Shown here piece by piece: positions 1 to 10,117 of a stretch of DNA of 64,000 nucleotides; the first letter of the stretch is position 1, and each line of letters begins with the position of its first letter. The stretch is from Icerya purchasi (lineage: Eukaryota; Arthropoda; Insecta; Hemiptera; Monophlebidae), in contig CM077115.1 of assembly GCA_039619475.1 (NCBI GenBank), forward strand, positions 219,155,291 through 219,219,290, given 5' to 3'. A program made the translations under genes and the position numbers. The notes below the pieces were generated by a model. That model had not been told where the DNA came from. It saw only the letters and a program-made list of their open reading frames with translations, and ran no database searches.

Positions 1-183
1 ATAACTGCAAGCTAACATATTACCCTGAGCGGCAAAAAGCCGTTCAAAAAACCGTCAAAAATATGTAACACGGAATTTAAAACGACCTCAAAAATTACAC
101 CTAAAAAAATTCATAACAGATGGAACCCCTTAAAAGTGAAATTCAAAATTAAAACAAAACGCAGAAGCTCTCTTTTATAAAAT

Positions 184-860
184 TAAAAAAAAAAAAAAAA
201 AAAAAAAAGATTAAAAAATTATTTAACCTCCCGCCCCGCCGCCGCCGGCCTTCTAGACCAAAAACAGTAAAACAAAGCATGTTCACGTAAGTAATAAGCC
301 GAGTAAACAAGTTGAGAAAACCAAAACGTATCTCAAACATATGCATAAAGTACTCTATACGTTATAGGAAAATTATAGCCCAGCTAACAATATTATATTT
401 AGACCCTCGGAGCGCTGTTGGAAGTTCGAATGTTTTGAAAAAAATATTTTTTTCCTCAGCACGTGATATATATCAATGGAAAGATCGCCATTTGTCGGGA
501 ACGAGACCGTATTTCATTTCCTTATTCAAAGTCGGTGAAAAGTTCAAAAAAACGCGAAAAATTACGTTTCCTCTTTGCGTGGCGATTATTATACGAGTAG
601 TTCAAAATTTTAAACAATGTTAAAATGCGCAACCCTGTATATTTCTCTAGTTCGAAGCATCCGAGTTTCTAACTTTAAAATTGGTCCCCCGGGGCGGCGA
701 AAACCTTGAAAATTAAAAAAAAAAAATACCCTCCCCCACCGAACATGTGATATTTTGATGGAAAGATCGCCGTTTGTCGGGAACGAAACTGTATTTCATT
801 TTCTTAACGAAACTTTCGGAATTGGTAAAAGCGAAAAAAAGCGAAAAAAGTGACGGGTCT
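184..860. repeat. Poly(A) tract and imperfect direct repeat near the left edge
   Basis: A run of A lies at 184-208. Two related blocks of roughly 100 bp follow at 461-560 and 744-850. Both read GTGATAT..., then GGAAAGATCGCC, TTTGTCGGGAACGA and GTATTTCATTT, and both run into GAAAA-rich sequence. The spacing of about 283 bp with recognisable but diverged sequence suggests an old tandem or satellite-like unit. No coding potential was seen; the ORFs in it do not resemble proteins. Confidence 0.55.
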
Positions 861-2290
861 CCTCCTACCTTTGCGACGCGAAAAATCACATTTCTTTATT
901 TTGAGTTTAGCCCTTAAAAGATAACGTCGTTTTCGGCATTTAAATTTGAAATGGTAAGTGACCCCCCATCATCGTTACCATTTAAGGGTTTTAGTATTAT
1001 GTAAATATATATTATATTTATCTTCAAGTTAACATACATGCTTAATTGCACTTGCTTTGTTTATCATATCATCTCTTCAACGAAGAATGTGGGTTGTTCT
1101 CCATTTCAATAGGAATTATCGCGCGTAAGACATAAGAAATAATTTTTTATTTTCAATAACCGGTGAAAGTAGATGAAAACTTAAAGCGGGCCAGTCAATC
1201 CTGGGTGTTTCATTCGTTGACTATTCCGTATGTTAAATGGTATGTACAAAATGTATTAAATTTAAAGCAAATATTTTCGATTTTAAAATTGTAATATCGT
1301 CTGCAATTTTTACCCGGCATTCTATCATATAGCGTATATATATGAGTATTTAAAAATGTTTGTGTGGCAATCGTTCTTTTCCGAATTTTTTTATAATCTA
1401 GAAAGTTTGTATGAAATTTACGACACCTGAAGACCAAATTTTATTGTTCAACATTCAGCCATGTTTAACTACAGCAGTTTCAATGGATCAAGTTATTTGA
1501 AATTAGTCGGCATTTGTTAAATATAATTGATCTATTTTGTACGTTTTACGTTTATGATTTATTTATTATCAAGTTTAAAGGTCATATATAAAGTTTATTA
1601 TTTAGTTTCCCAATGGAGTTCAGCAGATTAGTTCGAAAGTTTTATTAAGCAATCGAAAATGATTTCGCTAACTTCGAATAGTGAGTTTTCCACCAATATA
1701 GCACTGCATTTTTTTCGGTTGTCCTAAAGTTATGCATCATATTAAACGGCATTTTAGTTATGATACTGATAGGCATAATTTGAAATTTACAAGATACGAA
1801 TTTGATCTTTTTGCAGTTCTGAATTATTTTATACGGATTATATTCCGCACATTAGTATACGCAAACGGAATCCCGAAAATAGTATATCAAGTAATACGAT
1901 TTTACATTTTCGTCATATTAGAAAAACGAATCAGATGAGAGGAGGATCTCCTTCTACAATGACTGTGTCCTGAAACTACTATCACGAGCGTTCGCGTGTG
2001 AGCGCAGACAACATAACCTACTGGCATGAGATTTTTTTCTCAAAATTTTTTCAATCAAGACAAATTCGAGGTCTTCCGCGTCACGCTTTCCTCCTTAAGA
2101 AGTAGACCGTAGCAGTGAACCCAACTCTGGTCATATGTAACTCTACAAGTTTGAAAGTGATCCGGTTCTTTTTTGATATAATTTCTTAACATTCTTTGCA
2201 CGCTTACACGAGAGCCTGGCTAGGTATTCACGCGTTAACATGCAGAGGTCCCATGAGTACCCGCGCATCTTAAAATGGTCGACGACTAAA
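861..2290. other. AT-rich stretch, no gene recognised
   Basis: Nothing here reads as an exon, RNA gene or intact mobile element. Positions 1960-2290 could be the degraded 5' part of the mariner relic that follows, but I could not align it. Confidence 0.5.
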
Positions 2291-2310
2291 ATTCGACAGA
2301 ACTATTGGAG

Positions 2311-2762
2311 ATAAAATCTCTGCTGGCAAAATGGTATTCTTCGATTTCCGAGGATTGCTTTATCAGGATTTTACACCGTCAAAAACCCCAGAAAATAGGG
2401 AACGTTACAGCAACATTTGCGAGTAAAATGGAAACACGTCGGCAAAAAGCGACCAAATTTGAAAATGTGTTGCATTCAGCGGGACAGTAGTGCGCGTCCG
2501 CACATTCCATATCACAGCCAAAATTTTTTTTTGGAAAAAGGAAAAAATTACGAGTTATATCGTACTTCCATACGTGTATAGTTTTGACTTTACGCCGTGT
2601 GACTTTTGGCTCTATCCTTTCGCGAGAAAGATTTCCGCGGAAAGAAATTCTTAGCAGTGACGCAAGATCGCAAAGCAGTCGAAACTTTCTTCATCAAGCG
2701 CGTGACGATAGAAGAACTCGATAAGACAGCAAATGGCAAGAACGAGTGCAACGGTATATAGT
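2311..2762 (+). pseudogene. mariner transposase relic (catalytic core and C-terminus)
   Basis: This is a decayed transposase of the mariner family, which cuts and pastes DNA at TA sites. From 2311 the frame reads ISAGKMVFFDFRGLLYQDF, matching the region around the first catalytic Asp of mariner (SAGKVM...VFFDxxGVxxxEF); it stops at 2424. The second conserved block reads DFTPCDFWLYP at 2586-2618 (family form: SPDLAPCDFWLFP). After a frame change FRGKKF follows, and a tail reads to the stop at 2760-2762. At least two frameshifts and several stops separate the blocks, and the N-terminal helix-turn-helix was not found. The copy is clearly dead. Family assignment rests on these motifs read by eye. 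Confidence 0.75.
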
Positions 2763-2839
2763 GGCAGTTGTCATTTTTAAAAGGATTGACAATAGTTGAA
2801 GTACCTTAACGATATTCCGATTAAATGTGATAAATGTTT

Positions 2840-3734
2840 ATCTTTTTTTTTTTTAAATGTAAATGTATGACCTTTAAAAAAATTTGTAAGTCGTTTTCAC
2901 CTATTCACTTAACCGCGTTCTCATGATAAAAATATTTAAAACTGGTACGCGATTACTAAAATGATAGTACTTTAATACTGGCCGGATGTCGATAGAAGCG
3001 TCCCAGCGGCAATAATTTTGGGGTAGTCCTTGTAGTTAAATGATACACACAGTTTTAACAAAAAAAAATCACTTACGATTCCAATCCAACTGAAATTTTG
3101 CTTCTGATTTCCGTTCGGGAAGCGATTCATCTTCGCAATAGTTGCTTCTAGATTCGCTGTTTTCTTTTTCCGGTTTCGTTCCCTACATTTCAAAAAAATA
3201 AAAAAAAAAAAAGCAATAAAAACAAAAAAAAAAAACGCGTTTATTATATAGAGAGAGAACGTTCATATGAGACGGCGATATGTTGTTATGCGATTAACTT
3301 AAACATATTTAAAATTTTTAAAGAACAAAATTTAAAAGTACTTGTAAAATAAATTGTCTGGTTTGGACTGGCGGGTATTGATTCTTGTTTTCTTCGTCGT
3401 TTATCGTTACGCATTGCCTATCCTTCCATTCCATATATAATTTCCAGTCCTGTCCAATAATTCACATACATATTTTACATTATTACACATGTATTCGTTT
3501 TTGCAAAAAAAAAAAACAAAAAAAAACAAAACAACAAATTGTAACGGGGAACATTATTTTATTATTATCGTAACAGAAAATTAGAAAAAAAACAAGGTGG
3601 TTTTTACTCTTTTACACAAAGGTAGGGAGTAAACTGAAGGAAATTAGAGTTAATGAAAGTTATTGGAAATGTACCGTACGAAAACCTCCGCTAAAGTGAA
3701 CAAACGTCACATTACGTTAGACCAACGGAATCGC
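2840..3734. other. AT-rich stretch with homopolymer A/T runs, no gene recognised
   Basis: A-runs occur near 3200-3235 and 3506-3530. The short ORFs here are low-complexity readings and do not look coding. Confidence 0.5.
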
Positions 3735-4553
3735 TTATACGGACGATGAAAAATAACAGTTAAATATTTTTTTTTTGAAATGATTGTTATTCCGATACGC
3801 TAACGCTACCGTTTCTTCAATGGATATTCCCGTTTTTGCAATTATTTCCCGACTAACAACGCATTCGGTATTTGTTTCATTGCAACTGCGTCCTAAGTCA
3901 CCATGAATGGTATAAACTTGTGGAGGAAATTGCTTACAGTAACTTTTACAATTCCATCCATTGATAGGGATTTGCGTTTCGTTAAAACTTGCTTTCCTTT
4001 AGTTTGAGCAAAACTGAATTTCTTTCTCTGATGCTATCGTCCGCTGCAAATAAGCTTCGACCGTCGCACATCCGAAGCATTTCTTCTCTTCGATAACTAC
4101 GTCCACAAGACGCACTGGTTCAGCTTGTATACCTTCTACTTCTAATTCCTATTGTAGTGTATAGCAGCGATCTCACATCATTTACGGTGTATTTTGGTAA
4201 CGAATTCATATCTTCAATCTACCAAACTTTTCAGTTCTTCATTGCATCGCTGTGGTATATTACGACATTTCTTCACGAGTTCGTTTCTTTGCTCGGAACA
4301 CTGATTTCCGTACGTCCGAGCTCACTTTGTCTGGAATAGATTCGATGACTTTTCCTCTTGATTATTACATTATTTTTCGAAATAAATTGTCCTGCGTAGC
4401 GAATTTCTAAACACAACTATGTCATAAAACCTTCCCGATTCTGCCGAAATTGTCTACAAGTGTATACGTCACGTAAAGTACGTACGGTTTTCCTTCAGTT
4501 GTTTCAAGAATTTCCACGTTATAAAATAAACGGAAACTAGACTGGTTACCGTC
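3735..4553 (-). pseudogene. Degraded Cys-rich protein-coding region, family unknown
   Basis: I do not recognise this protein. On the minus strand, 4148-3735 is one reading frame of 138 codons broken by a single in-frame stop at 3999-4001, and it has coding character. It contains repeated cysteines (CFGC near its start, then NGWNCKSYCKQFPP and GRSCNETNTEC), two NET glycosylation-type sequons and a basic end. Upstream, in another frame, 4440-4553 reads YVLYVTYTLVDNFGRIGKV, and 4150-4330 reads a second Cys-containing piece (CSEQRNELVKKCRNIPQRC) with stops. A splice acceptor-like CAATAG lies just before 4148. Cysteine spacing and sequons suggest a secreted or membrane ectodomain. It could be a host pseudogene or an old viral or transposon glycoprotein; I cannot decide from the sequence. 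Confidence 0.45.
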
Positions 4554-5732
4554 AGAAAGTCTTCAATTTATAAAATACATTTTAACAAGGCAAAAAACCA
4601 CAATAACATTCATTATACTAAATTGAAAAATAACATTTGTCGGCTTGAACAGAAATACCGAGAGAAAAAATGTGAATTTTCTTTCTTCTTCCGTAACACA
4701 TTGCGGTCGCTAGATAGATTATATTAGGCTTGTTCGCTTAACGAAGTCCGTATCGTGAACGAAAATTTGCGTTGAAACTACTACGATTCAGTCTCTCTAC
4801 ACATTTACTTAGTAACGATAGCAGCATGCTAGACAGATTTTAAACTTCTATTCCATACAACAAACGAATATCACACACGGGAGTCTATTAATATACCTGA
4901 GATCAGCTACACGCCGCCTAGTTCTGAGTAACGCTAATCACAACACGTGATGTATATATCACTTTCTTATGTCTGTTTTGATCTACGTTTTAAATTTAAA
5001 TTAAGAAGATTTTATAATTACCTTTTTTATATTCATACTTTTACTTTATTTCGTTTTTTAGCTTTTCGGAATTCGTGTTTGAATTTTTTTTAGTAAATGA
5101 ACAAATAATATCTACTGTTAAATATTACTGATTTCCTCCCGAATTAAGCTGGGCGAGTATTCATTTTTTTGTAACGCTTTTCCGTGTAAAAACGGGAAAT
5201 GACAACCGATCGCACCTTCGTTAACCCCGAACAATATACATTCATAAAATTAACATAATATTTACTCGGATAATTTTCTTCTTTTTTCGAAATTCTATAC
5301 CTTTTTTTTTTTTTTTTTAAAACAACCTTATATTATGTTCGAATAAAATTTAATCAGAAATATGTTTCAGATTTCCTTCCAGAGCAAAAAAAAAAAGGTA
5401 AAGAGGTCGTAACAGTTCCAGTGCGTAAATTTAAATGAAATTATTACTATAAGAGTAGCCGGATCAAAGCGTTTATTACGCTACAATTAAATGTGTTCGA
5501 TCTGCGTTAATTTCGCATGATGTGATTTTTCGTCGTTTAAACTCACACATAATTTTCTCTTTAAAGGAGGAGCGAAACAAGAAACAAAGAGAACTGCTGA
5601 TTATGTTTTCGTTCTAGAAATTTGTATTGCAAGCCATCATCGCGTACCTTTTTTCTCTTAGTACATTACCATTAGCAGTACTTGCACAACTTCATGCGTG
5701 GAAATTGCATAATTAACGGTAGATAAGCTTTA

Positions 5733-5878
5733 CGGACAAGATAATACGGCCGGAACTCCGTTAAAACGAATGGTCGCTACATCACTACTTGACCGTTGCG
5801 TTATAGATCAATTTCGGATTGCACACATCTCCACAGCGCGAACAGTAGCGGAAGCAACGCGCAAAAAGAAGTAATCAT
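5733..5878 (-). pseudogene. Possible signal peptide and N-terminal piece of the degraded Cys-rich gene
   Basis: On the minus strand an ATG at 5878 opens a 22-codon frame that looks like a signal peptide (MITSFCALLPLLFALW, then RCVQS) and hits a stop at once. A second short piece in another frame reads DVATIRFNGVPAVLSCP. Both are upstream of, and on the same strand as, the Cys-rich fragments at 3735-4553, so they may be the start of the same broken gene. The link is inference: about 1.2 kb of unreadable AT-rich sequence lies between. Confidence 0.3.
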
Positions 5879-6735
5879 TTGCGGATGTTTAACGAAAAAT
5901 GTGCACTTTCCGATTTGTTTCATTTTATTTCGAAGCTAGTATTTAGATACGTAACAAAATAAGGTCGATTAGGATAAGAAACATAATGTACAGAGGACCC
6001 AGCATGAGAAAACAAATTTATCACGTGTCACTGAAAGTTTCAGTACCGCGACTAAATCTTGCCGGTAAAAATTTAAAATACATCACTCCTGTAATAACAT
6101 ATACCGGTGAATTGTGTAAGGTAATCCGACCAATATGGTATTATATATCCGCTTGAAATTCAAAGTAATATTCGCTGACAAAGCGATGAAAAAGTAATTC
6201 AATATGGCGAAAGTGTGCAGTGATAATATTGTTGAATATGAATCGGCGAATATTCTGGTCTATTAGTAGAAGGCAAATCTCGAACTCCGTAACGATAGGG
6301 CGCACAAAATTCTGAGGGTATTTTTAACACGGTTTACTAAATAATTAAAAAGTAGTAAAACACAAAAACAGGATTAGAATATTTCTATAAATACGAAAAA
6401 TAAAGTACGCATTTGGATGGAATTTCATCAGAATTCAGACTAAAATACGTGAAATAGAAATAAAGCCGTTTCTTACTTCGTTATTAAAAACAGGTATGTA
6501 AACTGTGAAACGGGTAGATGTTAATTTTTAGAAAGCTATCGAATTCGTTACGGCAGGGATGAAAAGAGAGCGCGTAGCGCAGAATATTAAAACTACTGTA
6601 TTCTCGTGATAATATAAGTTTTTAGATGAGAATTAAAACAAAATTATTAATAAGCACTATCCGGTTATGTAACAGAATTATAATCATCGGTATAATAATT
6701 GTACATTTCTACGCATAATCAGTAATTCATTATAG

Positions 6736-6769
<34 letters not shown>

Positions 6770-6910
6770 TTTCGCAATATTATTTTGGTCATTATATTTA
6801 CAATGTTTTTATTTTACTATATTTCGGCCTTGCACAGAAATATTTCCGACATTATTTTATAGTAAACCGGCATTAATGTGAAAAATTAAAAAAATGCTTG
6901 TATATACATA
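5879..6910. other. AT-rich stretch with an (AT)n microsatellite
   Basis: An (AT)n run of about 27 bp lies near 6738-6764. No gene was recognised. Confidence 0.55.
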
Positions 6911-7111
6911 GGCTGTTCATTATGTAACGCTTCCTCGCTCCTAGCGCGCTCTGTAGGTAACCGAAAGAAGAAAGTCACAACTAGTGATGTGCGAAACCGT
7001 TACATCGCTGTATTCAATACAGGAGAAAGTATTGAATACATATTTAGTCGATATAATGCATTGAATCGCTATTTTCATTATTGAATACTGTAATCATGTC
7101 TTTGAGTATAT

Positions 7112-8407
7112 TTAACTCTAAAACACAACACATTTTTTTTTGCTACTAAACACTACACTGAGCTATTTTTGTACCCCACGTCTTTAAGCGCAATTTGCGC
7201 AAAAATTTATTATAAAAATTAATTCTGCAACACACCGTTTTCTTCGTTTTTTCAGGACAAAGAGAATAGGTTAAATTATAATGCAAAAATGTTATGAAAA
7301 AATTGCAAAAAATTAATTTAAAGCCAAAAAGAGTCGCAAAAAATGGTAATTTGACTTTTATCGAAAAAATGAACGTAACTTTTCAAATTTTCGTCCGATT
7401 TTAAAAATCTGAAAAGATTTGGAAATTTAAAACAATTATCTAGAGCACGGACAAAATGGAATTTTGATTTTTTCTAAAAAGTATATTTATTTGAAAGGGT
7501 GAAAGTTGAAAAATTGATGATTCTCAAAAAAAGATGAAAGTCAATATAAATGTTATTAAAAAATTTATTCATTTGAAAATATAATTTTTTACAATTGTCA
7601 CTAGTAGAATAATTTATAGAAATTATGAAAAGAAAAAGTTAATTTTTTTAGTCTTGAATTCCACATTTATCGTACTGTATTCCACACGCAGGGGCACTGC
7701 AGCAGTTTGAGCACGTAACTCTCCTCGTTCTGTCGTATTTTCCGGTGTGCAAAACTGACAGCGAATCAATTTATCTGACTGTTTGACAGTCGGGATATCA
7801 CCTGTACCCGGTATTTACTGAATCGATAATAAAATATTACGTCGGAGCGTCGGTATTTGACGACGTCTTTCGAGCTGCGCCTGCAATCTCGTACCAGCGA
7901 TTTAAAAAATCTCGCCTTATCATCGTTCCGTGCGCACCATTAAAATTATAAATTATTGCCGCATTTATGCTACCCTGATCCAGCATGCTAAAAAAGACGC
8001 GCACCGGCCATCTTCGCGTTTTACGCGCTGTTATGTATTCGTGACGCATTTGATGATCAAATGTGCCATGCCACCTTTTGTAGAATTGTAAAATTCAATC
8101 ATTTCGAGCTTATTGCTGCAAAATCCAAGATTGTACTTTAAAATCAAAAATATGAACTTCCACACAATCGTACAAAGTACCGACTTTAACACAACACTGG
8201 GGGGTATTTTATTTTCGTACCCCACGCTCACTTCGCGTCCTTCCCGGTCCAGAACGTAAACTGACACTTCTCGTCGACTCCCCCATCTCTTAGCGCTATT
8301 ATGGTCAGGGTCCTGGGTCGATATTTGGCAATACCTACTTTATCTGCAACTTTGAAATTGCCTTGGGGTACAAAAATACCTCAGCGTTAGTAAAAATTAT
8401 TTGTTAA
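7112..8407 (-). mobile_element. piggyBac-like element inserted in the hAT element
   Basis: Inverted repeats CTGAGCTATTTTTGTACCCCA at 7158-7178 and its near-perfect complement at 8364-8384 (20 of 21) bound a region that codes on the minus strand for the C-terminal part of a piggyBac transposase. TTAA occurs outside both repeats (7112-7115 and 8404-8407), consistent with the TTAA target site of piggyBac, but the distances are unequal (42 and 19 bp), so the exact ends are uncertain. Most of the transposase is missing. Confidence 0.7.
7648..8267 (-). pseudogene. piggyBac transposase relic, C-terminal part
   Basis: Reading the minus strand from 8267, one frame carries KLEMIEFYNSTKGGM, matching the piggyBac motif KPEMIEFYNxTKGGVD. 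After a frameshift near 8040 the next frame reads KTRRWPVRVFFSMLD, matching KTRRWPxxVFxxxLD, followed by IRRDFLNRW. Further on, in a third frame ending at the stop 7648-7650, a Cys-rich tail reads VTCSNCCSAPACG, corresponding to the C-terminal Cys-rich DNA-binding domain of the family. The N-terminal domain and the first two catalytic Asp blocks are absent. The element cannot move by itself. Confidence 0.8.
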
Positions 8408-9581
8408 AAGTTGAATAAATATAAAAAACATTTGTTGATTTGAAGTTTACTTAAAATTTAATAATGAAAGTAGCCGTATAAATGTGTATATTAAACGTAA
8501 AATCTCGCCAATTTGATTTATGTTACACGACAATTTAATGTAACCGATAAAATTACTATTTGGTAAATTTTAAGTCCAAGAATATTATTTTGTTTACATT
8601 TTGGATGTTAATGTTTCCCTATTAACGTATGTGTATAACAGTTTTATTTTTAAGATATAAATATATTTGACTTTTATCTGGTTTTCTAAAATGATTTATT
8701 AAAATTACAGAAGAGTAACAATTATTTTATTTAATTTCGTAAAACAATATGATAACGATAAATGAATTTGAAACTATTACGGAGGAAATATTTTGTTGTA
8801 ATAATCAAAATAACATTACTTTTGATAATACTATTTATTACTTAAGTTCAATTAAGTTGTATGCCATGATTAATTATTCATATCATTCAATTTTAAATTA
8901 CATCGCAAATTATTTCACACTCTAATAATTGTAATCTATTATATCATTTTTTACTTTGAAACTTTTTACAAAATTTTTTGGATATTCGTTAAAATTCATT
9001 TTATTGAAATGCAAATTATTTTTACATGTAAAAGATTTCATACACAATGACATATTACTTTTGAAAAACATTTACCCGTTAGATTATTCAATTTTCCAGT
9101 GTGAATAATTTTTAAATTTATTCCTGAAGTAAACAAATTAAATAAATATAATATAACGAGTTTTAAATTAAATGAATAACATTAATAAAGCAAATATTTA
9201 AATAATAAAATTAACAAATTTCGATACATCTGCGTATTTTACTACTGTAATAATTTACACTATACGTGATGTTTTTAAACGCTTTCGACATCTCGATAGA
9301 AGTATCGATGTGTAAAAATAAAACACACTAGTATAGTATCGAATATACTTTAAACTCTATTTGTTATAAAGTAATGTATCATACTTTTCGTAACAATTCA
9401 ATGTAAATTTCGATATCGATACTAAGCAACGAGTTTTTATATGTATCAAGTTAACCAGCACGATACTTTTCTGTATTGCAATACAATTATTCGATTCAAT
9501 ACTTTCGTCACATCACTAGTCACAGCTATACAGAGTGTGGGGTATACTTTGTTTCGCGGTAAGTGATTGGGTTTTCTCGCG

Positions 9582-9842
9582 ATGAGTGAAAACTTGAAAC
9601 GCACTTCCGAGCAACGGTACAAGCATCGAACTCCTAACTCGACAAAATGTGCCGCCTATCATGATTTTTCGATATACACAAACGGTGTTTGGTGCGGATA
9701 CACTTGATGTGAGTAAAGTGCTATGATGGGCTCGCCTAGCTCGTGTTGGTACCATAAAACTATCCGATGAATCACGTTCAGATTGTCCAAACCGGCACAG
9801 GCCAGATAAGGTAAAAAACATGAGTGTCGAACAGATCAGATA
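9582..9842 (+). pseudogene. mariner transposase N-terminal remnant
   Basis: From the ATG at 9582 (MSENLKRTSEQR) a frameshift leads into IELLTRQNVPPIMIFRYTQ at 9625. This matches the first helix-turn-helix of mariner transposases (family style: IxFLxxQGVxPxEIHRxxQxVYGDD). After another shift, LSDESRSDCPNRHRP corresponds to the LxDxPRSGRPxT block that links the DNA-binding region to the catalytic domain. The catalytic core is missing; the sequence jumps to the C-terminal piece at 9903. Confidence 0.75.
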
Positions 9843-9902
9843 AAATCGGAATGTTACCCAAAGGGAGCGTCGGAGGAGGAATTACATACCGTTATATCAT
9901 CG

Positions 9903-10007
9903 TGGTTACGTTTACAGCTGGTTGACTTCTTTGAAACCAGCATCCAAAAACTGACTGGTCGCTGGATTCATTGCATCGCGTTAAACGGTGACTATGTCGA
10001 AGTTTAA
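9903..10007 (+). pseudogene. mariner transposase C-terminal remnant
   Basis: An uninterrupted frame reads LVDFFETSIQKLTGRWIHC then IALNGDYVEV and a stop at 10005-10007. This is the standard end of a mariner transposase (FFxxGIxKLxxRWxxCxxxxGDYVE). It lies 3' of the N-terminal remnant in the same element, with the catalytic core deleted between them. Confidence 0.85.
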
Positions 10008-10117
10008 TATGCCGTTAAAATCGCAATAAAATTCTCTTTCCAATGATCACCTTTTTTTCTTTGAATAATTAAAATTATGCACGCTACCAACGAGGAAGCA
10101 TTATTTAATGAACAGCC

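Larger units (their letters stand above)
6982..9518. mobile_element. hAT-type non-autonomous element inserted in the mariner
   Basis: The left end begins TAGTGATGTGCGAA and the right end is ...TTCGTCACATCACTA, which are inverted repeats of the hAT kind. It is flanked by an 8-bp target duplication, GTCACAAC at 6974-6981 and GTCACAGC at 9519-9526 (7 of 8 identical), the hallmark length for hAT. The subterminal parts are rich in short motifs in both orientations, such as GTATTGAATAC on the left and CGATACT/AGTATCG on the right, which in hAT elements are commonly transposase-binding sites. No hAT transposase is visible. A piggyBac-like element occupies 7112-8407. Confidence 0.85.
6911..10117 (+). 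mobile_element. mariner element, internally deleted and split by a hAT insertion
   Basis: The ends are inverted repeats of about 38 bp. The left begins GGCTGTTCATTATGTAACGC at 6911. The right, read on the minus strand from 10117, begins GGCTGTTCATTAAATAATGC; about 30 of 38 positions agree. A TA lies just outside the left end (6909-6910), but the right-hand TA is no longer clear. Inside, on the plus strand, are N- and C-terminal remnants of a mariner transposase. A hAT element with its target duplication (6974-9526) sits near the left end. Without that insert the element is only about 0.66 kb, so the middle of the transposase had been lost. Mariner would insert at TA; this copy is dead. Confidence 0.85.
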
